Shown: positions 1 through 6,071 of the stretch, piece by piece
How the letters are laid out: every line of letters begins with the position of its first letter
Position numbering within the stretch: position 1 is the stretch's first letter
Source: an uncultured Oscillospiraceae bacterium
Lineage (GTDB): Bacteria > Bacillota > Clostridia > Oscillospirales > Oscillospiraceae
Direction of reading: 5' to 3'
NCBI GenBank assembly: GCA_910588625.1
Contig: CAJUQN010000111.1
Location: 1 to 8,054 of the forward strand
Length of the DNA: 8,054 nt
Position numbers and translations under genes: made by a program
Notes under the pieces: model-generated
Database searches by the model: none
What the model saw: the letters and a program-made list of their open reading frames with translations, nothing else
Told to the model about the DNA's origin: nothing

Positions 1-1971
1 GCTCCAGTAGGGCTGGCCGCCCACGTTGCCCACCTGGGACAGCGCCACGGCCACAATCTCACCGCTGTTGCCGTAGAGAAGCTGGTTCCACAGGTCCCGG
101 CTCTCCGGCGTTAGGAGGCTGTCCAGCGCGGCGTTCTGCTCGTCTGTAAATTGATAGAACACCCGCATATCATCCACCGTCCGTGGGGTGACGGTGATGG
201 TCAAAATGGTTTCCGTCCAGGCTTCCGCGTCCTCGGCGGCGGGGTGGTCCACGGTCCTGGTCGCCGTGGTGATTTTCGTCATATCCCAGAACACCGTCCG
301 CAGCCGCTCCACCCGATCTGCATCTAAAATGACCACATCCACGCCATCCCCGGACACAGTTTTGACCGAGAAAACGGCGAACACGTCCGCCCAGGACGGA
401 GGACGGCCCACGATCTCCACGCTGTCATAGCTGCCACCGGCTTGGAGACCAGACAGGGTATCGGCATACTCCCGGTTGATCTGGGCCACGGCTGCCGAGG
501 GCGAAACCGCGTCCGGGCCGCTGCTGCCGCCTGAGAAGAAGATGCCGAAGGGCGAGGCGATGAGCAGGCCCACCATACAGATCACCAGCACGATCACAAT
601 GGCGATCCAGCCGCCAGCGGCGATGGCTGCCGCCAGTTCCTGCATCGCCGCAATGGCCGCTTTTACCGCCGCCACGGTGGCTTTGGCCGCAGCCTTGGCG
701 GTGGTCGCCGCCGCTTTTGCCGTGGCCCGTGCAGCCTGTACGGCCCTCTGGGTGGCCTTTACGGTGGCCTGGGCCGTCCTCTGGGCAGCTTTGGCGCTTT
801 GCGCCGCAGTCTTGGTGGTTCGGGCGGCGGTTTTGGCCGTCCGCTGGGTAGTCTTGATCGTCTTTCGTGCGGAGCGATCCGCCGTTTTGATAGCATGACG
901 GGCAGTGCGCTCTACATTTTTCTGAACAGAGCGCCCCGTTTTCACGATAGCTTTGCCGCCATCCCGCACAGGCTGAGTATCAGGATTTCCCGGACTCACC
1001 GGCCTACGGACAGTGTGAGCAGAGGCATATCCCCGCCGCGCCGGAGCGGGAGGTGAGGTATCTCCACCGGCCTTGGCCTGGGGAACGGTACCGCTACCTG
1101 CCTGCTGGCTCTCCGCCCGTTTCATCGCCGCCGTTCGCCCACGTTCCCGCACAAACTCCTGCTTGCCCTGGGCAAGCGCCTGGGGTGGCTGCTCAGGGGC
1201 AGATGGGGGCTGTCGCTGGATGTAGGCGTCCTTTGTCTTGATGGACAGCCGTTCAGGGGGCTTGCCCCCGTTGGATGGGGCGGTTGCGTGGTCAGAGGGA
1301 GAGGTGGTGACTTCCCTGGTCTTGATCTGCGGGCGTTCCGGCCTGCCCTGCGGAGCGGGGGCCTCCTCTGCATGGACAGCACGGGCGGCCTCCTTTGTTC
1401 TGATCTGTGGATGCTCCGGTTCACCCGGTGCAACCAGCTCCGCACCATCAGAGGACACACGGCCACCATGAACAGTGGATTCCCGCGTTTTGATCCTCTG
1501 CCGTTCTGGGCCAGCAGCAGTGGCAGGTTCCGCTCTGCTGCCCCCAGGCAGCGCTGTATCGCCCTCTCTGGCAGTCACAGCCTCCCGTGTCTTGATTTTA
1601 GGCTGTTCCCGTGGGGGCGGTTCGTGGGGCGAGGGCCGCTCTGCCGGGGCCTCCGGAGATAGCTCCTGCTCCACGGGCGGATCTGTGGCAGTGTGGGTAT
1701 CTCTCTCTGCTTTCCGCTCCCTGGCGGCTTTTTTCTTCTTCAGAAGATACTCTATACCACGCTCGGTACGCCGCACCCCGCCAACGGCGGTATCCTCGAT
1801 CCGGTCGCCGCCGTAGTCGCTGGCCTGCCCACGCTGGGCAGTCTCCCGGAGCTGGCCCCGCAGGCGTTCCGTGCCGTCATCCAGGCCGCGGCGGATAAGC
1901 TCCTTCGGCGAAGCTTTGACTTTTTCTTTTAATTTGCTTTTTACGGTGCGCTTTTCTTTGATTTTTGCGAT
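1..1971 (-). CDS. Membrane-anchored CD1108-like mobile-element protein, probable wall hydrolase; C-terminus beyond window
   Basis: One uninterrupted frame of 657 codons runs off the left edge. A basic N-terminal segment (1-90, with a DDGTERLRGQ motif near 31-40) is followed by a Pro/Glu-rich linker with five degenerate IKTRE-like repeats (near 126, 160, 190, 216 and 244). Then comes an Ala/Lys/Thr/Arg-rich tract (about 340-445), one membrane helix (about 455-472, WIAIVIVLVICMVGLLIA) and an extracytoplasmic part. The last visible residues (ALSQVGNVGGQPYWS) resemble the beginning of the CHAP or NlpC/P60-type domain that ends this family, so the catalytic Cys/His lie outside the window. Expected role: membrane-tethered peptidoglycan opening during conjugation, the VirB1 job. 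No ATG, GTG or TTG occurs in frame before about codon 66, and an in-frame TGA lies three codons upstream. A strong GGAGG 14 nt before an ATC codon places the start there (reading M-AKIKEKRTVK). It follows virB4 by 60 nt. Confidence 0.85.
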   Translation of the reverse strand, partial: MAKIKEKRTVKSKLKEKVKASPKELIRRGLDDGTERLRGQLRETAQRGQASDYGGDRIEDTAVGGVRRTERGIEYLLKKKKAARERKAERDTHTATDPPVEQELSPEAPAERPSPHEPPPREQPKIKTREAVTAREGDTALPGGSRAEPATAAGPERQRIKTRESTVHGGRVSSDGAELVAPGEPEHPQIRTKEAARAVHAEEAPAPQGRPERPQIKTREVTTSPSDHATAPSNGGKPPERLSIKTKDAYIQRQPPSAPEQPPQALAQGKQEFVRERGRTAAMKRAESQQAGSGTVPQAKAGGDTSPPAPARRGYASAHTVRRPVSPGNPDTQPVRDGGKAIVKTGRSVQKNVERTARHAIKTADRSARKTIKTTQRTAKTAARTTKTAAQSAKAAQRTAQATVKATQRAVQAARATAKAAATTAKAAAKATVAAVKAAIAAMQELAAAIAAGGWIAIVIVLVICMVGLLIASPFGIFFSGGSSGPDAVSPSAAVAQINREYADTLSGLQAGGSYDSVEIVGRPPSWADVFAVFSVKTVSGDGVDVVILDADRVERLRTVFWDMTKITTATRTVDHPAAEDAEAWTETILTITVTPRTVDDMRVFYQFTDEQNAALDSLLTPESRDLWNQLLYGNSGEIVAVALSQVGNVGGQPYWS

Positions 1972-1978
1972 GTTTTTT

Positions 1979-1986
1979 CACCTCCC
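1979..1986 (-). promoter_or_regulatory. Shine-Dalgarno that decides an ATC start
   Basis: On the minus strand the site reads GGGAGGTG, and the ATC codon at 1971-1969 follows at normal distance. First G of the GGAGG core to start is 14 nt, the same as for the VirB2-like gene, virB4 and the plus-strand gene. The overlapping GTG (1981-1979) is in another frame that stops after 34 codons, so it is not the start of the long frame. Confidence 0.7.
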
Positions 1987-1992
1987 GGAACG

Positions 1993-2024
1993 GAGAACAG
2001 GGCCGCAGGTGCGGCCCCGTTCCC
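1993..2024 (-). promoter_or_regulatory. Intercistronic RNA hairpin between virB4 and the wall-hydrolase gene
   Basis: The minus-strand RNA folds into a 14-bp stem with the tetraloop ACCU. The loop-proximal seven pairs are all G-C (GGGCCGC/GCGGCCC). Two of the 14 pairs are G-U on this strand; on the plus strand they would be A-C mismatches, so the structure belongs to the operon transcript. No U-run follows, which argues against an intrinsic terminator. It starts 7 nt after the virB4 stop and ends just before the next Shine-Dalgarno site. Likely roles are protection of upstream mRNA from 3' decay, a processing site, or tuning of the downstream start. Confidence 0.65.
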
Positions 2025-2031
2025 TGGGGTT

Positions 2032-4371
2032 CTATACATCTGTATTCAGGTCTGACGGGCGGGTGGTCATCAAGCGGTAGAGTCGGTTCTTGGGGAAATT
2101 ATCCATAAACGGCACAATGGCGCTGCCGCATTTGATAAGACCCCGTCCGAAATCCACATTGGTGATGTAGGAGAGTTGGTTGTCCGAAATGTTCAGCAGC
2201 CGCGCCAGCTCCGCCCGGTCTGTCGCCGCCTGGTTCAGCATGACCAGAAATTCACTGTTGGCCAGCATGGTTCGGGCGGTGTGGGACTGGAGGAGATCAT
2301 CGACATTCTGCGTGAGGCCAGTGCAGCAGGCTCCGTACTTTCTGACCCGTTTCCAGAGGGTAAACAGGAAGTTTGCGCTATATTCGTGCTGAAACAGCAA
2401 ATAAATTTCATCAATATAGACCCAGGTGTTCCGCCCCATCTGCCGGTTTCTGATGATGCGGTTAAACACGCTGTCCAGCACCACCAGCATACCAACGGGC
2501 AAGAGCTGCTTGCCCAGATCCCGGATGTCATAGCACAGGATTCGTGCGTCCGTATCCACATTGGTGGGCTTGGCAAAGGTGTTGAGACTGCCCTCGGTGA
2601 ACAGCTCGATAGCCAGCGCCACGTCACGGGCCTCCGGCTCGGACTGGCGGAGCAGCTCGGCGTGGAAGTCCTGGAGGGTGGGCGCTTTCCCTTGATAGCC
2701 GCCCTTGATGTAGCTGTGGTAGACATTGGCGGTGCAGCGGTCGATGATGGATTTCTCCTTGGCGGACAGCAGCCGGTCGCCCATGAGCTGTTCGCACAGG
2801 GACAGCAGGAACTCGGACTTCAGCACCACCGGATTCTCGCCGTCCCCGTACCCCTGCTCCATGTCCATGGCGTTGATGTGGTTGGGGGAGGTGGCGGAGA
2901 TGTTCATCACCTCGCCGCCCAAACCTTCAATGAGGGGCCGGTACTCGCTTTCTGGGTCGATTACGATGATATCGTCATCGGTGGAGAGGGCCAGATTGAC
3001 CATCTCCCGCTTGGCGGTGAAGGACTTGCCGGAGCCGGACACGCCCAGGACAAAACCGTTGCCGTTGAGCAGTTCCTTCCGGTTGGCGATGATGAGGTTC
3101 TTGGAGATCACATTCTGCCCGTAGTACACGCCGCCCTGATCCCGCACCTCCTGGGCCTTGAAGGGCATGAGGACGGCCAGCGCCTCGGTGGTCAGCGTCC
3201 GCAGGGCATCGATCCGCCGCAGGCCCAGAGGAAGGGCTGTCACCAGCCCGTCCGCCTGCTGCCAGTTCAGGGTGGAGAGCTGGCACAGGTGCTTCCGGGC
3301 GGCGGACTGGAGGGCATCCGTGTCGCTGTCCAACTCCTCTTTGCTGTCCGCCAGATGCACCAAGGTCACCACGGCGAACATCATCCGCTGATCGCGGGTG
3401 GTGAGATCGTCCAGCATCTCACGGGTTTCTTTCCGCTGCTGTTCCAAATCGTAAGGAACAACGGCGGAGAAATTGTTGTTGCTGTTCTGCCGCCGCTGCC
3501 AGTTGGTCACGTTGGTCTCAACACCGAGGAGCCGGTTCTGCATCTCCCGGACGGCCTCATCCGTGGGGACGGGGATCACGTCAATGGACAGCATCATGGT
3601 GCGGTTCAGGGCCGTCAGCTCGGAGATCATGCTGTCCTTGATATAGCTGGCGTACTCCTTCAGGAACAGCACCCGGCCAAACTTGTCCCCCATGACAAAA
3701 TAGTCCTTCTTGAACTCCAAGCTGTCCGGGCAGATGGAGTCTTTGAAACTGTGGCCCTTCCGCATCAGGTCCCGCAGATCCACATGGAACTCCGTTTCCT
3801 CGCCGGTGCGGTAGAAGTCATGCAGCACCCGCAGGCGCTCCACCGCGTCCAGTTCCTCGCTGTGGGCGTCCAGGTGGCTCAGACGGGTGGTCACATCCGC
3901 CGTCACCCGGTCGAAAAAGGCGCGGGCCTCCTCGATGCTCTTGCGGTGGACGGAGAGGGTGATGTACCGCTCCTGCACCACGCTGTTGGAGCTGTCGGTG
4001 ACCTTATCCATCAGCATGGCGTTGTACTCGGCCCGGTAGCCGTCCAGGTAATCGTCCTGCCGGGGCAGCAGGATCTTCTGCTCAAAGTCCTGGCGGTTGA
4101 GCCGCTTGTTGTTGATGGTCAGCTTGGTGGTGGAGCCGGTGTCCAGGGCGTTCAAAAGTTCGGAGTAGCCCAGGAACATGGACGTTTTGTTCTCTTTGGA
4201 GGCGATGGCGTAGTTGATGTCCGAGAAGCGGATGGTCTTGGAGAATTTGCTCCCGAACTGAAAAATCCCATCCGGCCACAGGCGGCGGATGGGGATGGCG
4301 TCCTGCGCGGACTTGGGGAGGACGAAGCCCTCCCGGTCCTGCTTCAGCGTATTTTGCAGGGTTTTAATCAA
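2032..4371 (-). CDS. virB4: VirB4-family conjugation ATPase
   Basis: This 779-residue protein is the cytoplasmic motor ATPase of the type IV secretion system. It energises assembly and substrate transfer at the inner face of the membrane. The N-terminal half (1-400) is the VirB4/TraE N-domain, with family motifs such as RKGHSFKD and NRLLGVETN. The C-terminal RecA-like ATPase has Walker A GVSGSGKS (443-450, Lys449), an IVIDPESEY strand, Walker B VYIDE (Asp654, Glu655) and the following HEYSANFLFTLWKRVRKYG and TGLTQNVDDLL segments. Length and ending look complete, with no frameshift. The start is TTG: an in-frame TGA sits two codons upstream, and GGAGG lies 14 nt before the TTG. The first 8 nt overlap the end of prgI, so translational coupling is likely. 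Confidence 0.97.
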   Translation of the reverse strand: MIKTLQNTLKQDREGFVLPKSAQDAIPIRRLWPDGIFQFGSKFSKTIRFSDINYAIASKENKTSMFLGYSELLNALDTGSTTKLTINNKRLNRQDFEQKILLPRQDDYLDGYRAEYNAMLMDKVTDSSNSVVQERYITLSVHRKSIEEARAFFDRVTADVTTRLSHLDAHSEELDAVERLRVLHDFYRTGEETEFHVDLRDLMRKGHSFKDSICPDSLEFKKDYFVMGDKFGRVLFLKEYASYIKDSMISELTALNRTMMLSIDVIPVPTDEAVREMQNRLLGVETNVTNWQRRQNSNNNFSAVVPYDLEQQRKETREMLDDLTTRDQRMMFAVVTLVHLADSKEELDSDTDALQSAARKHLCQLSTLNWQQADGLVTALPLGLRRIDALRTLTTEALAVLMPFKAQEVRDQGGVYYGQNVISKNLIIANRKELLNGNGFVLGVSGSGKSFTAKREMVNLALSTDDDIIVIDPESEYRPLIEGLGGEVMNISATSPNHINAMDMEQGYGDGENPVVLKSEFLLSLCEQLMGDRLLSAKEKSIIDRCTANVYHSYIKGGYQGKAPTLQDFHAELLRQSEPEARDVALAIELFTEGSLNTFAKPTNVDTDARILCYDIRDLGKQLLPVGMLVVLDSVFNRIIRNRQMGRNTWVYIDEIYLLFQHEYSANFLFTLWKRVRKYGACCTGLTQNVDDLLQSHTARTMLANSEFLVMLNQAATDRAELARLLNISDNQLSYITNVDFGRGLIKCGSAIVPFMDNFPKNRLYRLMTTRPSDLNTDV

Positions 4372-4717
4372 TTTTCAAAGCCTCCTTTACCGAAGAATGT
4401 TCCAATGCTTTGGCATACAGATTTTCCGCTCGGAACACCAGTTTTCTGGGATACAGCAGCTCCGAACGGATGACGGCCAGCAGGAACTTTTCAAAGGTCA
4501 TGCCGTTGTAAGTAAAAAAGCCGCCCAGGGCGAAGGGGAACGCCGCCAGGACGCAGATCCAGCCGATCTCCCCGCTGCCCACCACGTTGCGCAGGCCGAA
4601 ATACAGCCCCACCGCCACCAGCACGGCCAGCAGGGCAAACAGGAACTGCCGCAGGGACAGCCCGAAGAACAGGCTTTCCTGGTAGTCCCGGACTTCTTTG
4701 TTGATGCGGACTTCTAT
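4364..4717 (-). CDS. prgI: PrgI-family inner-membrane conjugation protein
   Basis: This small integral membrane protein (117 residues from the ATA start) probably partners VirB4 at the inner-membrane platform, as PrgI does in Gram-positive systems. A polar N-terminus (EVRINKEVRDYQES) leads to an SLRQF motif, two membrane helices (about 23-41 and 49-70) and a cytoplasmic tail with LLYPRKLVFR. This arrangement, lying directly before virB4, is diagnostic of the family. The start is unusual. The near-perfect site GGGGGTGAT lies 13 nt before an in-frame ATA (4717-4715), the same spacing as the TrbL-like gene. Other in-frame options are GTG at 4774, TTG at 4732 and GTG at 4726, none with a well-placed Shine-Dalgarno site. 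The 4774 start would add 19 residues that look unlike the family. The end overlaps virB4 by 8 nt. Confidence 0.9.
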   Translation of the reverse strand: MEVRINKEVRDYQESLFFGLSLRQFLFALLAVLVAVGLYFGLRNVVGSGEIGWICVLAAFPFALGGFFTYNGMTFEKFLLAVIRSELLYPRKLVFRAENLYAKALEHSSVKEALKID

Positions 4718-4721
4718 TGGT

Positions 4722-4730
4722 ATCACCCCC
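4722..4730 (-). promoter_or_regulatory. Shine-Dalgarno that points to an ATA start for prgI
   Basis: On the minus strand this reads GGGGGTGAT, complementary to the 16S tail over nine bases with one G-U pair. First G to ATA start is 13 nt, exactly as for the TrbL-like gene's GGAGGTGAT and ATG. No ATG, GTG or TTG sits at that distance. Confidence 0.6.
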
Positions 4731-4748
4731 AATGTGAAAGAATCGGCA

Positions 4749-4771
4749 GACAGGTCGTTGCAAAGCCTGTC
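4749..4771. repeat. Inverted repeat around the -35 region of the nested gene
   Basis: GACAGG (4749-4754) and CCTGTC (4766-4771) form a perfect 6-bp dyad with an 11-base centre. The centre contains the proposed -35 hexamer. It could be an operator half-site pair, but six base pairs alone is weak evidence. It also lies in the leader of prgI on the other strand. Confidence 0.35.
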
Positions 4772-4786
4772 CACCTATGGTAAGAT
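4758..4786 (+). promoter_or_regulatory. Putative SigA-type promoter of the nested plus-strand gene
   Basis: TTGCAA (4758-4763) and TAAGAT (4781-4786) are separated by the optimal 17 bp. Each hexamer matches four of six consensus bases. Transcription would begin near 4793, about 25 nt before the ATG at 4819. The plus-strand gene has no upstream gene on its strand, so it needs its own promoter, and this is the best candidate. It is flanked by two dyads. Confidence 0.5.
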
Positions 4787-4818
4787 GCGACAAACCAGAA
4801 AAAGGGAGGTCTGTCGCA
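4786..4818. repeat. Dyad spanning the start site and Shine-Dalgarno of the nested gene
   Basis: GCGACAAACC (4787-4796) and GGTCTGTCGC (4808-4817) pair over ten positions with one exception (A-C on the plus strand, G-U on the minus strand). An outer T-A pair at 4786/4818 extends it. The 11-base loop holds AGAAAAAGGGA. On the plus-strand RNA the last part of the Shine-Dalgarno site (GGT) is in the stem, so folding could dampen translation. On DNA the dyad covers the expected transcription start and could be an operator. The minus-strand RNA leading to prgI folds slightly better. Confidence 0.5.
4804..4810 (+). promoter_or_regulatory. Shine-Dalgarno deciding the start of the nested gene
   Basis: GGGAGGT lies 8 nt before the ATG at 4819. 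An in-frame ATG at 4777 would add 14 polar residues but has no ribosome site and lies upstream of the proposed transcription start. Confidence 0.75.
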
Positions 4819-5157
4819 ATGATGTTTATGATTTTTGGTATTGGTCTGTTCCTGCTGCCCATCCTGCTGCGCTTGGCACTGAAGCTCCGGCTGGGCATCC
4901 CCATGCTGTACGCCGTCCTGATGCTCACCGCGTTCCACGGCTGGTATCAGGCCCACGCCGCCCTGGCGGACGGCATCTTCTTCGCCCTGGTTGGCCTCGC
5001 CGCCCTGTCCTGGGTGGTGACGCTGCTCCGCCGTCTCTGGGAGCTGCTGGATGATTGGCGGGAGGAACGGGCCATGGCGGAGCTGCTGGCCTACCGGGTG
5101 CGGCAGGCCAGGGCCAACGGCGAGAGCGCCATCAACACCGAGGGTCTGTGGTATTGA
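4819..5157 (+). CDS. Small three-helix membrane protein encoded opposite to the transfer operon; function unknown
   Basis: This 112-residue protein has three hydrophobic segments (about 2-20, 26-42 and 50-70). A charged amphipathic helix follows (about 71-104: RRLWELLDDWREER, then AELLAYRVRQAR) and the protein ends in NTEGLWY. Three helices would put the tail on the opposite side from the N-terminus. By the positive-inside rule the Arg-rich tail is cytoplasmic. The good Shine-Dalgarno site, codon use like its neighbours and a proper promoter upstream make it a real gene rather than a shadow; the minus strand carries no convincing gene here. It sits between the TrbL-like gene and prgI, both on the other strand, and its TGA directly abuts the TrbL-like stop. 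I do not recognise a named family. Entry exclusion or control of transfer are possible roles from position alone, without motif support. Confidence 0.8.
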   Translation: MMFMIFGIGLFLLPILLRLALKLRLGIPMLYAVLMLTAFHGWYQAHAALADGIFFALVGLAALSWVVTLLRRLWELLDDWREERAMAELLAYRVRQARANGESAINTEGLWY

Positions 5158-6003
5158 TCATCCCAGCCCCATCAGTTCCCGGATGAGCCGGTCGCTCATT
5201 TTGATAGCGCCAACGAGAACTAACATATTGAAGATCAGTTCGCCAACATAGTTCCACACGATGGTTGCCGCCGCCAGCGTATCGTCCGCGATGGCAGGCG
5301 GCGCGGAGGCGAATGCCGAGAAAATCACACAGGCCAATACGATCACACAGCCCTCCAGGCAGATGGCGGCATAGCTTTTCAGAAAGGCCACGCCAATACT
5401 GCTGGAGGGCTGTCCCGCGAAGCTGGCCATGGGGATGGGCGCGATAGCGGTGGCCATATAGAGCTTGAAAAAACGACTATAAACTGTTAAAATCATCACC
5501 AGAGACAGCACCCAGATAAACAGCGACCCCAACAGAGTGACGGCCCACAGGGGGATGCTCTCCAGAAAGCCCACATCCTCAATGATGGTCACCATCTCGG
5601 TGGGCAGCGTGGTGGCGGTCAAGGCTGACAGCCCGGAGGCCCCCATGATGGTGGTGATCATCCCCTGGGCCACTTGGAACAGCGCCGACATCAGCTCCAT
5701 ACCGTGGGTCACCGCCGCCTGGGCCAGCACAAAGCGGATGAAGCACTTGAATACCATCTCTGGTTTCTTCAATTCCGTAAACGATCCGCAGGTCTTGACG
5801 ATGCCCATCACGAAGAACAGCACCAGCAGGGCACAGCCGATGGCCTGAAGCGCTCCGTTGATGCCAGTGATCACCGTCCAGACCGCGCCGCCCTTGAAGT
5901 TCTCCGGCGTGGTACTAACCAATGTCCAGATCTCCGCCAGTTTGTCGTTCCAGGTCCCCAGGGCGGAGTTCAGGTTATCTACGATCCAATTTCCGCTTCC
6001 CAT
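5158..6003 (-). CDS. TrbL/VirB6-like polytopic conjugal transfer membrane protein
   Basis: This 281-residue inner-membrane protein probably forms part of the DNA-translocation channel. A polar N-terminus (MGSGNWIVDNLNSALGTWNDKL) is followed by about five or six hydrophobic segments: about 48-70, 85-118, 150-176, 180-197, 208-235 and 247-267. The short motif YSRFFKLYMATAIAPIPMA, with its conserved-looking Pro pair, lies in the central part typical of TrbL/VirB6-like proteins of these elements. Start: ATG with GGAGGTGAT, first G 13 nt upstream. The stop directly meets the stop of the opposing gene, leaving no room for a terminator. The family is assigned from topology, motif and position between the VirB2-like gene and prgI. 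Confidence 0.88.
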   Translation of the reverse strand: MGSGNWIVDNLNSALGTWNDKLAEIWTLVSTTPENFKGGAVWTVITGINGALQAIGCALLVLFFVMGIVKTCGSFTELKKPEMVFKCFIRFVLAQAAVTHGMELMSALFQVAQGMITTIMGASGLSALTATTLPTEMVTIIEDVGFLESIPLWAVTLLGSLFIWVLSLVMILTVYSRFFKLYMATAIAPIPMASFAGQPSSSIGVAFLKSYAAICLEGCVIVLACVIFSAFASAPPAIADDTLAAATIVWNYVGELIFNMLVLVGAIKMSDRLIRELMGLG

Positions 6004-6030
6004 TTACATCACCTCCGGCGGGAAACGAGT

Positions 6031-6056
6031 GGGGAGAGCGCGGACGCGCCCTCCCC
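6031..6056 (-). promoter_or_regulatory. Intercistronic RNA hairpin before the TrbL-like gene
   Basis: The minus-strand RNA forms an 11-bp stem (GGGGAGGGCGC/GCGCUCUCCCC) around the tetraloop GUCC. One pair is G-U here and would be A-C on the plus strand, so the operon transcript is the likely carrier. There is no downstream U-run, hence not a typical terminator. It lies in the 68-nt gap between the VirB2-like gene and the TrbL-like gene, upstream of the latter's Shine-Dalgarno site. Confidence 0.65.
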
Positions 6057-6071
6057 TTGTGGCTGTCCTCA

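Noticed and set aside
188..1932. Several plus-strand open frames of 60-140 codons
   Set aside because: All are opposite the continuous hydrolase frame on the minus strand. Their low-complexity Ala/Val or Arg/Ser/Pro composition mirrors its repeats.
1877..1981. 34-codon minus-strand frame starting GTG, very basic (KKHRKNQRKAHRKK)
   Set aside because: Its GTG is part of the Shine-Dalgarno sequence of the hydrolase gene, and it has no ribosome site of its own. Its basic character follows from the A-rich start of the overlapping gene. Reaching the long frame would need a +1 shift after a few codons, less likely than ATC initiation.
1993..2024. Hairpin read as a rho-independent terminator
   Set aside because: No U-run follows on the minus strand, and a strong ribosome site for the next operon gene follows at once.
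2176..4473. 765-codon open frame on the plus strand
   Set aside because: It lies antisense to virB4, is rich in Gly, Val, His and Gln with no domain, and has no ribosome site. Long antisense frames are common opposite GC-rich genes.
4364..4774. Longer prgI starting at GTG 4774
   Set aside because: There is no Shine-Dalgarno site before it, the added residues (DRLCNDLSADSFTL) do not look like the family, and it would run across the -35 region of the opposing promoter. It is not fully excluded.
4777..4818. Upstream ATG extension of the nested plus-strand gene
   Set aside because: It has no ribosome site and would begin before the expected transcription start; ATG 4819 has an ideal site.
4491..4956. 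Minus-strand frames of 145 and 77 codons over the prgI upstream region
   Set aside because: They are out of frame with prgI, lack ribosome sites and show no domain or membrane pattern.
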